In this document: piece by piece, positions 1 to 10,392 of the stretch | How the letters are laid out: each line of letters starts with the position of its first letter | Numbering within the stretch: the stretch's first letter is position 1 | NCBI GenBank assembly: GCA_015061865.1 | Contig: SUVU01000001.1 | Coordinates: forward strand, 1-64,000 | Reading direction: 5' to 3' | Origin: Lentisphaerota bacterium | GTDB lineage: Bacteria > Verrucomicrobiota > Lentisphaeria > Victivallales > Victivallaceae | Length of the DNA stretch: 64,000 nucleotides | Position numbers and translations under genes: made by a program | Notes under the pieces: generated by a model | What the model was told of the DNA's origin: nothing | Database searches by the model: none | Seen by the model: only the letters and a program-made list of their open reading frames with translations

Positions 1-972
1 CTCTCTCACCGCGGCAAATTTTTCCAGCCGGTGATCGACCGCGCCGAAGCCAATATCCGCGAATTGCTCGGTATTTCCGATGATTATGCCGTGGTTTTCG
101 TCCAGGGCGGCGCCAGCATGCAGTTTGCCATGCTCGCCATGAACCTGCTCAACGGCGGTACCGCAGACTACGTCGATACCGGTGTCTGGAGCAGCAAAGC
201 TGCCAAAGAAGCCAAAATGTTCGGTAACGTCAACATCGCCGCTTCCAGCAAAGAGAGCAAATATGACCACATCCCCGCCGTTTCCGATTGGAAACTGACT
301 CCGGGTGCGGCTTATATGCACATCACCACCAACAACACCATCGCCGGTACCCAGTACATGGACATCCCGACTGCTCCGGCAGGGGTGCCGCTGATCGCGG
401 ATATGTCCAGCGACATCATGTCCAGAGTGTTTGATGTCAACAAATTGGGGATGTTCTACGCCGGTGCGCAGAAAAACATCGGTCCTTCCGGTGTGGCTCT
501 GGTCGTGATCCGCAAAGATCTTGCCGCCCGTACCGATGATTCCAAAGTCCCGACCATGCTCCGTTACTCCACCTACATCGACGAAGGCAGCATGTTCAAC
601 ACTCCGCCGACTTTCGCCATCTACATTCTGGCGCTGATCACCGACTGGCTCAAAGAAAACGGCGGTATCGCCGCGATGGAAAAAGTCAACAACGAAAAAG
701 CCAAACTGCTCTACGATTTCCTCGATGAAAGCAGCTTCTACGCCAGCCCGGTGGCAAAAGCCGACCGTTCCCGCATGAACGTCGTGTTCCGCACCCCGGA
801 TGCTGATCTGGATGCGAAATTCGTCTCCGAAGCCACTGCCGCCGGTTTGACCCAGCTCAAAGGTCACCGTCTGGTCGGCGGCTGCCGTGCCAGCATCTAC
901 AATGCGATGCCGATCGAGGGCGTGCAGGCTTTGATCGACTTCATGAAAAAATTTGAAGTCGCCAACAAGTAA
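1..972 (+). CDS. serC: Phosphoserine aminotransferase, 5' end truncated by window edge
   Basis: Reading frame is open from base 1 (LSHRGKFFQPVIDRAE...); SerC-like SHRG and PLIADMSSDIMSR...YAGAQKNIGPSG (PLP lysine region). Confidence 0.93.
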   Translation, partial: LSHRGKFFQPVIDRAEANIRELLGISDDYAVVFVQGGASMQFAMLAMNLLNGGTADYVDTGVWSSKAAKEAKMFGNVNIAASSKESKYDHIPAVSDWKLTPGAAYMHITTNNTIAGTQYMDIPTAPAGVPLIADMSSDIMSRVFDVNKLGMFYAGAQKNIGPSGVALVVIRKDLAARTDDSKVPTMLRYSTYIDEGSMFNTPPTFAIYILALITDWLKENGGIAAMEKVNNEKAKLLYDFLDESSFYASPVAKADRSRMNVVFRTPDADLDAKFVSEATAAGLTQLKGHRLVGGCRASIYNAMPIEGVQALIDFMKKFEVANK

Positions 973-985
973 TAATCCAACCGTA

Positions 986-1010
986 CTTCCGGCGGCAGTG
1001 CCGCCGGAAG
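986..1010 (+). promoter_or_regulatory. Perfect 11-bp stem hairpin (CTTCCGGCGGC-AGT-GCCGCCGGAAG) overlapping the putative ribosome binding site of queD
   Basis: Read directly; right arm GCCGCCGGAAG runs into GGAAGGAG just upstream of ATG 1023. Confidence 0.55.
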
Positions 1011-1022
1011 GAGTGATGCACT

Positions 1023-1391
1023 ATGTTTGAAATCGAAATCGACCGGAGTTTTTCAGCGGCCCATCAGCTTAAAGGCTATGATGGCGACTGCCGGAATCTG
1101 CATGGTCACAATTACGAAGTCACGGTCACCGTGGCGGCAGATAAACTCAATGAGATCGGGATTGCACTGGATTTCAAAAAACTGAAAGCGGCATTGGACG
1201 AGGTGATCGCTCCTTACGATCATCATAATCTGTCGGAATTGCCGGAATTTCAGCAGTTGAATCCGACCAGTGAAGTGCTGGCACAGGTGATTTACCGCAA
1301 AATGAGCGCCGCCCTCAACGATGGCAATGTGCGGGTTTCCAAAGTGCGGATCGGGGAATCCAGTTCCTCACGGCTGACTTACAGCGAATGA
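1023..1391 (+). CDS. queD: 6-pyruvoyltetrahydropterin synthase / QueD family
   Basis: FSAAHQL...CRNLHGHNY motif; adjacent queE and queC. Confidence 0.9.
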   Translation: MFEIEIDRSFSAAHQLKGYDGDCRNLHGHNYEVTVTVAADKLNEIGIALDFKKLKAALDEVIAPYDHHNLSELPEFQQLNPTSEVLAQVIYRKMSAALNDGNVRVSKVRIGESSSSRLTYSE

Positions 1392-2038
1392 TGACGACAC
1401 TTCTGCCGGTCATAGAAACGTTTTCCAGCATTCAGGGTGAGTCCACCCATGCCGGAAAGCGTTGTTTTTTTATCCGTTTGGCAGGATGCAATCTCCGGTG
1501 TAATTACTGCGATACCACCTACGCCTGGGCGGGCGGCGCAATGCGTTCTCTGGAGGAGTTGACCCGTGAAGCGGTCGCTTCCGGGATGGGGACGGTGGAG
1601 CTGACCGGCGGGGAGCCGCTGCTTCATGATGCCGTGCCGCAGTTGGCGCAAATGCTGCTGGATGCCGGTCTGGAAGTGCTGATCGAAACCAACGGTTCAC
1701 TGGATATCGGCGTCCTGCCGGAGGGCTGCTGCCGGATCGTGGACTGCAAATTGCCGGATTCCGGCATGGCGGAGCGCAATCTTTTTGCCAATTACGAATT
1801 GCTGACGCCGCGCGACGAAGTGAAGTTTGTCGTTTCGTCCCGGGCTGATTTTGACTGGGCGATCGCCGTGATCGACCGGTATGAGCTGGCGGCGAAAACC
1901 CCGCATTTGATCTTTTCCCCGGTTTGGGGGCGGGTCGGATTCACCGAACTTGCCGACTGGGTGGTGCGCTCTCAGCGCCCGGTGCGTATGCAGCTGCAGC
2001 TGCATAAAATGATCTGGGGCGATAAAAAAGGAGTTTGA
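1388..2038 (+). CDS. queE: 7-carboxy-7-deazaguanine synthase (radical SAM)
   Basis: [38 protein letters not shown]. Confidence 0.92.
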   Translation: MMTTLLPVIETFSSIQGESTHAGKRCFFIRLAGCNLRCNYCDTTYAWAGGAMRSLEELTREAVASGMGTVELTGGEPLLHDAVPQLAQMLLDAGLEVLIETNGSLDIGVLPEGCCRIVDCKLPDSGMAERNLFANYELLTPRDEVKFVVSSRADFDWAIAVIDRYELAAKTPHLIFSPVWGRVGFTELADWVVRSQRPVRMQLQLHKMIWGDKKGV

Positions 2039-2715
2039 AAGTGAAAAAACGGGCAATCGTGCTGTTAAGCGGCGGTCTGGATTCCGCCACCTGTCTGGCG
2101 GTAGCACAGCGGGATGGATTTGAGTGCTATACGTTGAGTTTTGACTACGGTCAGCGGCATAAATGCGAGTTGCAGGCTTCGGAAAAACTTGCGGCGGCAA
2201 TGGGGGCGGTGGAGCATAAAACTTTTAAGCTCGATCTGCGGCAATGGGGCGGTTCCGCCCTGACCGATGATAATATCGCTGTCCCTGACGGCGGCGGCGC
2301 AGGGATTCCCGTAACTTATGTTCCCGCCCGCAATCTGATTTTTCTCTCGCTGGCGACCGCCTGGGGCGAAGTATTGGGGGCGCACGATATATTTATCGGG
2401 GTCAACAGCGTGGACTACTCCGGTTATCCGGATTGCCGTGCCGGATTCATTGCGGCGTTCGCAGAGGCCGCCCGGCGCGGAACGTGTGCTGTGGATGAGA
2501 ATTGGCACTGGTCGATCCATACGCCGCTTCAAAACCTCTCTAAAGCCGAAATCATTCAGCTCGGCACTTCGTTAAAAGTGGATTACAGCCTGACGACCAG
2601 CTGTTACAACCCCGATCAAGCCGGACGCAGCTGCGGTAAATGCGACAGCTGTCTGCTGCGCCATCAGGGATTCATTGATGCCGGAGTGGCTGATCCGACA
2701 GTGTATCAGCAATAA
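2035..2715 (+). CDS. queC: 7-cyano-7-deazaguanine synthase
   Basis: [14 protein letters not shown]-loop motif; C-terminal CxxC cluster [11 protein letters not shown]. Confidence 0.93.
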   Translation: MKVKKRAIVLLSGGLDSATCLAVAQRDGFECYTLSFDYGQRHKCELQASEKLAAAMGAVEHKTFKLDLRQWGGSALTDDNIAVPDGGGAGIPVTYVPARNLIFLSLATAWGEVLGAHDIFIGVNSVDYSGYPDCRAGFIAAFAEAARRGTCAVDENWHWSIHTPLQNLSKAEIIQLGTSLKVDYSLTTSCYNPDQAGRSCGKCDSCLLRHQGFIDAGVADPTVYQQ

Positions 2716-2716
2716 T

Positions 2717-3628
2717 TCACCGGATAAAATCGGTGACACCGGTGCCGTCGAATGCGGGGATGAATTCTTTGGCGGCGGCATCGGCATCCTGCAGGAAGCC
2801 GTCCTCGATACCGGATTCAAACAGGGCGTTTTCGGCGGCGAGGTATTCGGCATCGGAGATCCTGCGGTTCAATTCCGGAAATTGATGTTCTGACACCTGA
2901 CCGCAGGGCAAATATTGGCGCATCAGCGAAAACATGACCTGACCGGGGCGGAAGTTTTCAGCGACAAACCGGATGACTTGCAGGGTATTTTCCAATTGTC
3001 CGGGCAGCATCAGGTGGCGGATGATGATGCCGCGGCGCATGATGCCGTCGTCACCGATCTCAAAATTTCCGGTCTGGCGGTACATTTCCTGTATTGCCGC
3101 CACGGTACGTTCAAAATAATCTTTCACTCCGCTGTACCGCCACCCCAGCGCATTATCTGCATACTTGAGATCCGGCAAATAGATGGAAACTTTACCCTGA
3201 TAGCGGCGCAGCGTTTCCGGCAGGTCGTAGCCGTTGGTGTTGTAAACCACCGGCAGACCGGGCAGCGGGTCAAGGCTTGCCAGCACGGTTTCGGTGAAGT
3301 GGGTCGGTGTGACCAGATTGATATTATGGGCGCCCTGCTGTGCCAGATTATCGTAGATCCGGCGTAATTGTGGGGCGGTCAGCACTTTGCCGCGGCATCC
3401 GGAGCTGATGTCGTGGTTCTGGCAATAGACACAATGCAGGTTGCAGCCGGAAAAAAAGACCGTGCCGCTGCCCCGTTCGCCGCTGATGACCGGTTCTTCC
3501 CAGAAATGCAGCCCCGCCCGTGCCACGACTGCCAGCTGCGGGGAGTGACAAACACCGGGCAATGCCGCATCGCCCGGATATTCGGGGCGCTCGGCAAGAC
3601 AATGACGGGGACAAAGATCACATTTCAT
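2717..3628 (-). CDS. Radical SAM protein, pyruvate formate-lyase activating enzyme-like
   Basis: MKCDLCPRHC...FFSGCNLHCVYCQN (CxxxCxxC); start trimmed to the Met before KCDLCPRHC. Confidence 0.8.
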   Translation of the reverse strand: MKCDLCPRHCLAERPEYPGDAALPGVCHSPQLAVVARAGLHFWEEPVISGERGSGTVFFSGCNLHCVYCQNHDISSGCRGKVLTAPQLRRIYDNLAQQGAHNINLVTPTHFTETVLASLDPLPGLPVVYNTNGYDLPETLRRYQGKVSIYLPDLKYADNALGWRYSGVKDYFERTVAAIQEMYRQTGNFEIGDDGIMRRGIIIRHLMLPGQLENTLQVIRFVAENFRPGQVMFSLMRQYLPCGQVSEHQFPELNRRISDAEYLAAENALFESGIEDGFLQDADAAAKEFIPAFDGTGVTDFIR

Positions 3629-3684
3629 AGAAAAAACAGGGGAGGATGGTGGCATCCTCCCGCATATAAAATCCGGTATTGCGA

Positions 3685-4125
3685 TTATTCCAGCGGCAGT
3701 GATGCTTCTTCCGGAGCATCTTTATCTTCCTCGACCTCATGCACCAGCACATTGACGGCGGTGACATTCATGCCGGAAGTTTTTTCCACGAGGGAAATGA
3801 CTTCATGCTGGACTTTAGCGGCGACTTCCGGAATGCAGAAGCCGAATTTGAGGATCACTTTGATCTCGATGGAAACATCATTTTTTTCACCGAGATTGAT
3901 GGTGACGGCACGGGACTGCATCCGGCGGCTGCCGACCATTTCAGCGAGGTTGTCCACCAGTGAACTGCCGGCAAGACGGGAGACCCCCGGCACGCTCAAT
4001 GCCGCCCGGCGGGCGAGCGAAGCCAGCACGGATTCATGGATTTTGATGTCGCCCAGTTCGGTATCATCAAGAATCATGGTCTCAACTTTGCTGTTGTTTT
4101 CGGCATTAAAATCATCGTTTCTCAT
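3685..4125 (-). CDS. Asp23/Gls24 family envelope stress-like protein
   Basis: [27 protein letters not shown]...VHEVEED; immediately downstream of accC. Confidence 0.75.
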   Translation of the reverse strand: MRNDDFNAENNSKVETMILDDTELGDIKIHESVLASLARRAALSVPGVSRLAGSSLVDNLAEMVGSRRMQSRAVTINLGEKNDVSIEIKVILKFGFCIPEVAAKVQHEVISLVEKTSGMNVTAVNVLVHEVEEDKDAPEEASLPLE

Positions 4126-5504
4126 TTACCGCCCTCCTTGCTGACATTTTTTTTCGCTTTCTGAATCACATTTTCCACAAAACCGGTATCGTATTTGCCC
4201 TCGATGAAGTTTTTATGTCCGAGGATACGCTGCTGGAAAGGGATCGTCGTTTTGACCCCTTTGACCACGATTTCGTCCAATGCCCGGTGGCAAACGGCAA
4301 GCGCTTCCGCCCGGTTGTGACCCCAGACGATAAGTTTACCGATCAGACTGTCGTAGTACGGCGGGATGAAGTAACCGCTGTACGCATGAGTATCCATGCG
4401 GACATGGGGACCGCCGGCGGGGATGAATTGCTCGATTTTGCCCGGACAGGGGGAGAAGTTGCGATCCGGATCCTCGGCATTGATACGGCATTCGATGGCA
4501 TGACCGCTGAAAACGACATCTTTCTGACGGATTTTCAGTTTCATTCCGGCGGCGATCTCGATCTGGGCTTTGACCAGGTCGATGCCGGTGATCATCTCCG
4601 AAACCGGGTGTTCCACCTGAATACGGGTATTCATTTCCATAAAATAGAATTTATCTTTGGCATCCGGATCGAGCAGAAATTCGATCGTGCCGGCGCTGGT
4701 GTAGTTGGCGGCTTTGGCGGCTTTGACTGCGGCCTGACCGAGTTTTTCCCGCAATTTGGCGGAAATCGCCGGCGAAGGTGTCTCCTCGATCAGTTTCTGA
4801 TTGCGGCGCTGGACACTGCAATCACGTTCGCCGAGGTGGATGACATTGCCGAAGTTATCCGCCAGGATCTGGACTTCGATATGGCGGGGGTTGACCAGAA
4901 ATTTCTCCATATACAAGTCGCCGTTGCCGAAAGCGTTTTCCGCTTCCGTTCTGGCGGCATGGAAACCCTGCCGCAAACTGGCATCATTGTGAGCGATACG
5001 CATACCGCGTCCGCCGCCGCCGGCGACGGCTTTGATGATGACCGGGTATTTGAGTTTTTTCGCCATTTCCAGAGCCTCTTTTTCATTGTGAATGAGGCCG
5101 TCACTGCCGGGAGTGACCGGAACACCGGCTTTTTTCATGGTATCGCGGGCGGCATTTTTGTCACCGAGTGCTTTCATGGCTTCGGAAGTCGGCCCGATGA
5201 AAGCGATCCCGTGACGGCGGCACGCTTCGGCGAAATAGGCGTTTTCAGAGAGGAAACCGTAACCGGGATGGATCGCATCCACGTCGCAAATCGCAGCGAC
5301 GGTGAGCAGACGTTCGATGAGCAGATAACTCTCTGACGGCTGCGGCGCACCGATGCAGACGGCTTCATCAGCCAACTGGACAGCCATGCTGTCGGCATCG
5401 GCTTTGGAGTACACAACGACAGATTTCACTCCCAGCTCGCGGCAGGCACGGATGATCCGGACGGCGATCTCGCCCCGGTTGGCAATCAATACTTTATTGA
5501 ACAT
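4122..5504 (-). CDS. accC: Acetyl-CoA carboxylase biotin carboxylase subunit
   Basis: [25 protein letters not shown]; biotin carboxylase ATP-grasp motifs ([22 protein letters not shown]). Confidence 0.96.
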   Translation of the reverse strand: MFNKVLIANRGEIAVRIIRACRELGVKSVVVYSKADADSMAVQLADEAVCIGAPQPSESYLLIERLLTVAAICDVDAIHPGYGFLSENAYFAEACRRHGIAFIGPTSEAMKALGDKNAARDTMKKAGVPVTPGSDGLIHNEKEALEMAKKLKYPVIIKAVAGGGGRGMRIAHNDASLRQGFHAARTEAENAFGNGDLYMEKFLVNPRHIEVQILADNFGNVIHLGERDCSVQRRNQKLIEETPSPAISAKLREKLGQAAVKAAKAANYTSAGTIEFLLDPDAKDKFYFMEMNTRIQVEHPVSEMITGIDLVKAQIEIAAGMKLKIRQKDVVFSGHAIECRINAEDPDRNFSPCPGKIEQFIPAGGPHVRMDTHAYSGYFIPPYYDSLIGKLIVWGHNRAEALAVCHRALDEIVVKGVKTTIPFQQRILGHKNFIEGKYDTGFVENVIQKAKKNVSKEGGK

Positions 5505-5540
5505 AAGCTATTCTCCTTTGCGCAGCGGCGCATAAGGGGT

Positions 5541-6002
5541 TTATTCCAGAATGAACATCGGCTGACCGAATTCCACCGGCTGACCGTTTTCGATCAGAAT
5601 TTCTTTGATAACGCCGGATTTTTCCGCTTTGACTTCGTTCATGACTTTCATCGCTTCGATGATGCACAGCACGGTGTCGGGGTTGACGGTATCGCCGACC
5701 TGGACAAAAGGTTTGGCATCGGGGCTGGCGGAACGGTAAAAAGTACCGACCATCGGGGAATCGATCGAAACAGCTTTGCCTGCGGCAGCCGGAGCCGCTT
5801 CAGCGGCGGGAGCAGAAGCCGGAGCAGGAGCCGCCGCCGGAGCCAGCTGCACCGGAGCAGCAACGGCGACCGGAGCCGCCAGCGGAGCGCGGTCATCGCC
5901 GCGTTTGAAACAGATATTGCAGTTATCGGATTCGATTTTGACCTCGGTGAGATTGTAATCACCCATCAGTTTGACCAGATTGCGGATCTCTTCAAAATCC
6001 AT
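5541..6002 (-). CDS. accB: Acetyl-CoA carboxylase biotin carboxyl carrier protein
   Basis: C-terminal [20 protein letters not shown] biotinylation motif; Ala/Pro-rich linker; start trimmed to MDFEEIRNL. Confidence 0.93.
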   Translation of the reverse strand: MDFEEIRNLVKLMGDYNLTEVKIESDNCNICFKRGDDRAPLAAPVAVAAPVQLAPAAAPAPASAPAAEAAPAAAGKAVSIDSPMVGTFYRSASPDAKPFVQVGDTVNPDTVLCIIEAMKVMNEVKAEKSGVIKEILIENGQPVEFGQPMFILE

Positions 6003-6051
6003 AATAAAAATTCCTTGTTTTTTGAGGCTCAAGCCCCGTTTTATTGTTTAC

Positions 6052-6504
6052 TTATTGCCATTTATTTATATGGTTCAGGCGCGAAACCAGTGCGCGCAGA
6101 GCCAGTAAATACGAATCTTTGCCGAATCCGGCGATGACACCGGCGCAGACCGGGGCGATATAGGAGTGGTGCCGGAACTCTTCCCGGGATGCCACATTGC
6201 TCAAATGCACTTCGACTGCCGGCAGTGCCGCACCTGAGATCGCATCGCGCAGGGCGATCGAAGTATGGGTATAAGCACCGGCATTGAGGATGATCCCGTC
6301 AAATCCGTCCAGCGGGGCATTGCCGATACGGCTGACCAGTTCGCCCTCGCAGTTGGATTGAAATGCCGTGACAGAACAGTTGAGTTCTGCACCGAGCGAG
6401 ATGACTTCCTGTTCGATATCTGCCAAAGTGGTATGACCGTAAATACCCGGCTCCCTCCTGCCGAGCAGCTGCAAATTCGGACCGTTCAGAAGCAATATTT
6501 TCAT
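6052..6504 (-). CDS. aroQ: 3-dehydroquinate dehydratase type II
   Basis: MKILLLNGPNLQLLGRREPGIYG; NAGAYTHTSIALRDAI; VEVHLSN. Confidence 0.94.
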   Translation of the reverse strand: MKILLLNGPNLQLLGRREPGIYGHTTLADIEQEVISLGAELNCSVTAFQSNCEGELVSRIGNAPLDGFDGIILNAGAYTHTSIALRDAISGAALPAVEVHLSNVASREEFRHHSYIAPVCAGVIAGFGKDSYLLALRALVSRLNHINKWQ

Positions 6505-6608
6505 GTAAACTCCGTAGTTTTACAGTAAAGCAACATCTTGTCACTTGCATAAAATAACATCACTTTGCAAATTTTTCAAGTCCGTCATATCGCAACTCAT
6601 TTACCGGC

Positions 6609-6637
6609 TTGACATTTTGACGGCAATGATTTATATT
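6609..6637 (+). promoter_or_regulatory. Sigma70-type promoter TTGACA-17 nt-TATATT
   Basis: Read directly; perfect -35 and near-consensus -10 upstream of the ORF at 6673. Confidence 0.55.
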
Positions 6638-6672
6638 GGGGAACTGAAAATACGTTATTCAGGAGTAATATT

Positions 6673-6864
6673 ATGAGCAGCAGTAAAAAAATTTATGCGG
6701 TCAACGGCAGTCCCCGGCGCTGCGGCAATACGGCGGAGCTGTTGAATTCGGCGTTGGCAGGTGCGGCGGACGGCGGGGCGGATAAAAAACGCAGCCGGGC
6801 GGAGGAATTTCCGGTTTACCGTCAGCAGGCGTATCAGATCGGCAGAGATTTTGCCGGAATGTGA
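6673..6864 (+). pseudogene. Truncated/internally deleted flavodoxin-family (NADPH-dependent FMN reductase-like) remnant
   Basis: 63 aa: N-terminal KKIYAVNGSPRRCGNTAELL signature joined directly to a C-terminal-like EEFPVYRQQAYQIGRDFA tail, with no space for the central domain. Confidence 0.55.
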
Positions 6865-6868
6865 CAGA

Positions 6869-7240
6869 TCAACTGCAAATAATGACCGTGGCAACGGCGT
6901 AACGCCGTTCTGCGGCGACGGCGAGGTGGATTTTTGTGCCGCCGTTGCGTTCAAACGTTGCCAGTGCCGCCCCGGAAAGGGTGATCGCCGCCGGAAAAAC
7001 GGTGACCTCCACTTCAGAGAGCCGGCAGCATTCCCCGATCCCGCAGCCGAGGGCTTTGGCAAACGCCTCTTTTGCCGCCCAGCAGCAGGCGAAGTATGCC
7101 GCTTTTTTCCGGAATTGCTCTGCCCGGTCGATCTCTGCGGGGGTGAATACCAGTTGGCAGAAATCCCTGCCGCCGCGCTCCAGTGCCGCAGTCAGGCGGG
7201 AAATTTCCGCAATATCGGTGCCGATGCCGGATATCTGCAT
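6869..7240 (-). CDS. acpS: Holo-ACP synthase
   Basis: GIGTDIAEISR...FTPAEI...CCWAAKEAFAKALG. Confidence 0.9.
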   Translation of the reverse strand: MQISGIGTDIAEISRLTAALERGGRDFCQLVFTPAEIDRAEQFRKKAAYFACCWAAKEAFAKALGCGIGECCRLSEVEVTVFPAAITLSGAALATFERNGGTKIHLAVAAERRYAVATVIICS

Positions 7241-7243
7241 GAT

Positions 7244-9139
7244 TTACGGCAGGGCGAATTCCGCCGGAGCCAGCCGCTGCAAAGTGACCGCACCGGAAGT
7301 TTGCTGTAAACTGCTCCGGAATTTCTCCGGGACTCCGCAGGGAAGCAGCCGGGAATCTGCCGCCGGAACTTCGTCCAGAAGCAGTTCCCTGCCTCCGTCA
7401 GTACCCAGCAGCATGGCAAAAACGCCTTCATACTGTTCCGGTGCCGCCGACTTCCGGAGATGCTCCACTGCCATTGAGAGCTGACACGTTTCGTCAAAAG
7501 CAATCAGCAGCACCCGGCGGCAGCGGCGGGTACTCATCAGGGTGCGCGCCAGCTGAACCGCTTCAAAAAACGGATCGTCAAATCCGGTCAGCGCCAGCGT
7601 GGCACCGTGGATTTTGCGGGTCAAACCGACATAAGAAGCCGCCGCATTGACCACCGAATGGGAAAATCCGACCGGGAGAATTTCATCTTCAGGGTAATCC
7701 AGAATATCATTGACCACCTGCACGGTGGTTTTGATCGGTCCGTAACCGCTGACGGTTATCAGCGCCGTATCTTCACCGGGAAGCTCCGCCATCAGCCGGT
7801 CAGCGGCATAAACCGCCATCGTCGTCAGCCGGTCAAGCCGCCGCAGGCCGTATTTGCGGCAGAGGGCGACAGTCGCCGCCTGATCCGGTTCACCGGGAGC
7901 CGGGGCGCAGCAGTCGATGATGCGGCAACCGGCCAGCGGCGTGACGGCATCATCGCCGCCGCGTTTGGGGGTAATGACCAGCGCCGTATTGGAGCCGCCG
8001 AATGCCAGTGAAGTGGACAGCACCGCCGCCTGATCCGGCAAACCGGCATTGGCGGTCAGGGGAGTTTTGGTAATATTTTCATCCGGCGCGGCGAAGCGGT
8101 GGTTTTTCACCGCCAGCTGCCGTTCCAGCATCAGACAGGAGAACGCCAGTTCCAAAGTTCCTGCCGCACCGAGCGTGTGACCGGTGAGCGCTTTGGTACT
8201 GGAAAATACCGTCGCCGCCGGAAATAAACGCTGAAACAACGCCGCTTCCACGGCATCATTGGCAGATGTGCCGGTACCGTGAGCGTTGATATAAGCAATG
8301 TCATTGACGGTCAGATCTGCCTGTGTGAGCGCTTCGTTGATGGCACGCTCCAACTGGGTTCCGGAGCTTTCCGGCTGGGTGATATGAAAGGCATCGGCGG
8401 TTTTTCCGGCACCGGCGAGGACGAATTTGACCTCCACGCCCCGTTTCGCCGCCTGAGTGGGATCTTCCAGAATGACCGCACAGGCGCCGTCACCCAGATT
8501 CAGACCTTTGCGGCCGGCATCAAAGGGGCGGCACGGTTCGGTGCCGCAGACCCGCAGGGCGTTGAATCCGTCAAACGAAACTTTGCTCACCGCATCGGTG
8601 CCGCAGACCAAAGCCACGTCACAGCAGCCGGTTTTCAGCCAATCCATAGCGACCAGTGCGGCATCGGCGCCGGAAGCGCAGGCATTGGAAATCGTCACCG
8701 CCGGACCGTCAAATCCGAAATATTTGTGCAGGTACTCTGCGGGCATCCCCTGCACATAGTGCAGTGCCGCACGGTAGTCCGAAACTTCACCGCTGCGGAC
8801 GGCGGCGTGAAAGGGGATATTATCCAGCTGACAGGCGACGGTAGTGCCGACGGCGACGCCGATTTTCAATCCGGAACGCTGTGCCGGGGTGTCAAGCCGG
8901 GCGTTTTGCAGGGCTTCAGTGACGACCTGCATCAGAAAAAACAGCGGATGACCGCCGGGGAAGTCTGCCGGTTTTTCCGGCACAGCGACCTCAAAAACCG
9001 GCAGCGGCAACTCCGTTTCGATCCGGCGGGGCAATCGGGGCAGCACCGGAGTATCGCTCCAGAGATTGGCTCTGGTCTCCGGCAGATTGCTGCCGACGGC
9101 AGAGAGGATGCCGATACCGCTGATTCCTGCTTCAGTCAT
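7244..9139 (-). CDS. Fusion of a FabF-like beta-ketoacyl-ACP synthase and a C-terminal ketosynthase-N-like domain
   Basis: N-terminal TISNACASGADA, INAHGTGTSANDAVE, KALTGHTLGAAG; C-terminal ~220 aa resembles a second, degenerate KS-like domain. Confidence 0.8.
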   Translation of the reverse strand: MTEAGISGIGILSAVGSNLPETRANLWSDTPVLPRLPRRIETELPLPVFEVAVPEKPADFPGGHPLFFLMQVVTEALQNARLDTPAQRSGLKIGVAVGTTVACQLDNIPFHAAVRSGEVSDYRAALHYVQGMPAEYLHKYFGFDGPAVTISNACASGADAALVAMDWLKTGCCDVALVCGTDAVSKVSFDGFNALRVCGTEPCRPFDAGRKGLNLGDGACAVILEDPTQAAKRGVEVKFVLAGAGKTADAFHITQPESSGTQLERAINEALTQADLTVNDIAYINAHGTGTSANDAVEAALFQRLFPAATVFSSTKALTGHTLGAAGTLELAFSCLMLERQLAVKNHRFAAPDENITKTPLTANAGLPDQAAVLSTSLAFGGSNTALVITPKRGGDDAVTPLAGCRIIDCCAPAPGEPDQAATVALCRKYGLRRLDRLTTMAVYAADRLMAELPGEDTALITVSGYGPIKTTVQVVNDILDYPEDEILPVGFSHSVVNAAASYVGLTRKIHGATLALTGFDDPFFEAVQLARTLMSTRRCRRVLLIAFDETCQLSMAVEHLRKSAAPEQYEGVFAMLLGTDGGRELLLDEVPAADSRLLPCGVPEKFRSSLQQTSGAVTLQRLAPAEFALP

Positions 9140-9151
9140 GGCGAAATTAAA

Positions 9152-9421
9152 TTATTTGGTGCGTTTGGCGGCGATAAAGTCGGCAAGCGTGGCAAACGTG
9201 GCAAAAATTTCCCGTTTGTTCTCCACTTCGCTCTGGGGGATGCCGTATTTGCGCTGCATCAATACCACGATCTCCACGGCATCCAGAGAATCCAGCCCCA
9301 GACCGGTTTTGAACAGCGGTTCATCATCTTTGATATCATCGGCGGTTTTATCCATCAACTGCAGCCAATCGACCAGATTTTCTTTTAATTCTCTGCGGAA
9401 TTCATTAGTGTCGTTCATCAT
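9152..9421 (-). CDS. Acyl carrier protein
   Basis: GLGLDSLDAVEIVVLMQRKYG phosphopantetheine site (DSL). Confidence 0.9.
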   Translation of the reverse strand: MMNDTNEFRRELKENLVDWLQLMDKTADDIKDDEPLFKTGLGLDSLDAVEIVVLMQRKYGIPQSEVENKREIFATFATLADFIAAKRTK

Positions 9422-9474
9422 TTTATCTCCACATTTATCGGTTCTTGATATATTATAGCATTACAGCATGGTTT

Positions 9475-10392
9475 TTACAACTTTTCCGGTGGATTAATCG
9501 TGGTTTTCTCATTGCCGAAACGGAAAAAGCTGTACGGTGCCTTGCGGCAGCGCTCCTCCAGTCTGGCGGCGTAAGCAACGAGCATCGTCTGCACATCCGC
9601 CGGACGGATGCGGCGGTCACCGATGGCGGGAACGGCGATGGACGTATCGTAGTCCAGAATGATTTTCTGCCGCTTTTCATTTTCCCAATCGACAAAAAGC
9701 ACCACCACCGGCTTCTGACTGCGTGCCGCCAGCATCCACGGGGAGAGCGGCAATTCCAGTTCGCCGGCTAAAAACGGGACTTTGGCACTGCCGGCGGCAT
9801 CTACGGCACGATCGCCCATGATAATGACTGTGCCGCCGTTGTCCAGCACGGCGGCAGCTTCGACCAGACCGCCGGAAAATCCTTCGGTATCAATGACGTG
9901 CAAATCGTTTCCACCGCCGAGCGCCAGAAATTTATCCAGATTGCCGTTTTTATCCGGACGCACCATGATATACGCTTCATGGCCGGGAGTCTGCAGCAGC
10001 GGCATCGAAACCTGCCAGCAGCCGAAATGTGCCAGCACGATCACCATACCGCCGTCGAACTCCGGTTTATTGCGCTCCTCCACGGCGATCTTTCTGCCGC
10101 AGGCAAGGGCAAAGGCACTGCAGAGATTGCACGCCAGTGCCGCAACCAGACGGTAAAAGTGCCGCCGCATTTTGCAAGCGGAAGTTTTATCTGCCGGGAA
10201 TCTCTGCTCCAGATACCCGCGCGCCGCTGCAAACGCCTGCCGGTCAAAACAGGCGTAACAAAACGCCACGCAGTGCGCCAGCAGTAATGCGATTTGGTAC
10301 GCCCCACACTTTATCAGCACCCGGAAAAACCAGATCCCAAGCGCACTGCCGCGGGTAGCGGACAAATTGGGGGCATGGTCAGTTCTGCTCAT
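9475..10392 (-). CDS. LpxL/HtrB-like lipid A biosynthesis acyltransferase family protein
   Basis: VLAHFGCWQVSMPLLQ...VIIMGDRAVD; start trimmed to MSRTDHAP. Confidence 0.75.
   Translation of the reverse strand: MSRTDHAPNLSATRGSALGIWFFRVLIKCGAYQIALLLAHCVAFCYACFDRQAFAAARGYLEQRFPADKTSACKMRRHFYRLVAALACNLCSAFALACGRKIAVEERNKPEFDGGMVIVLAHFGCWQVSMPLLQTPGHEAYIMVRPDKNGNLDKFLALGGGNDLHVIDTEGFSGGLVEAAAVLDNGGTVIIMGDRAVDAAGSAKVPFLAGELELPLSPWMLAARSQKPVVVLFVDWENEKRQKIILDYDTSIAVPAIGDRRIRPADVQTMLVAYAARLEERCRKAPYSFFRFGNEKTTINPPEKL

Noticed and set aside
4215-5336. 373-aa plus-strand ORF opposite accC
   Set aside because: Antisense shadow of a highly conserved biotin carboxylase
8279-9388. 369-aa plus-strand ORF antisense to the ketosynthase/ACP genes
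   Set aside because: Shadow ORF of high-GC coding sequence; composition is not protein-like and the opposite strand encodes clear KS and ACP motifs
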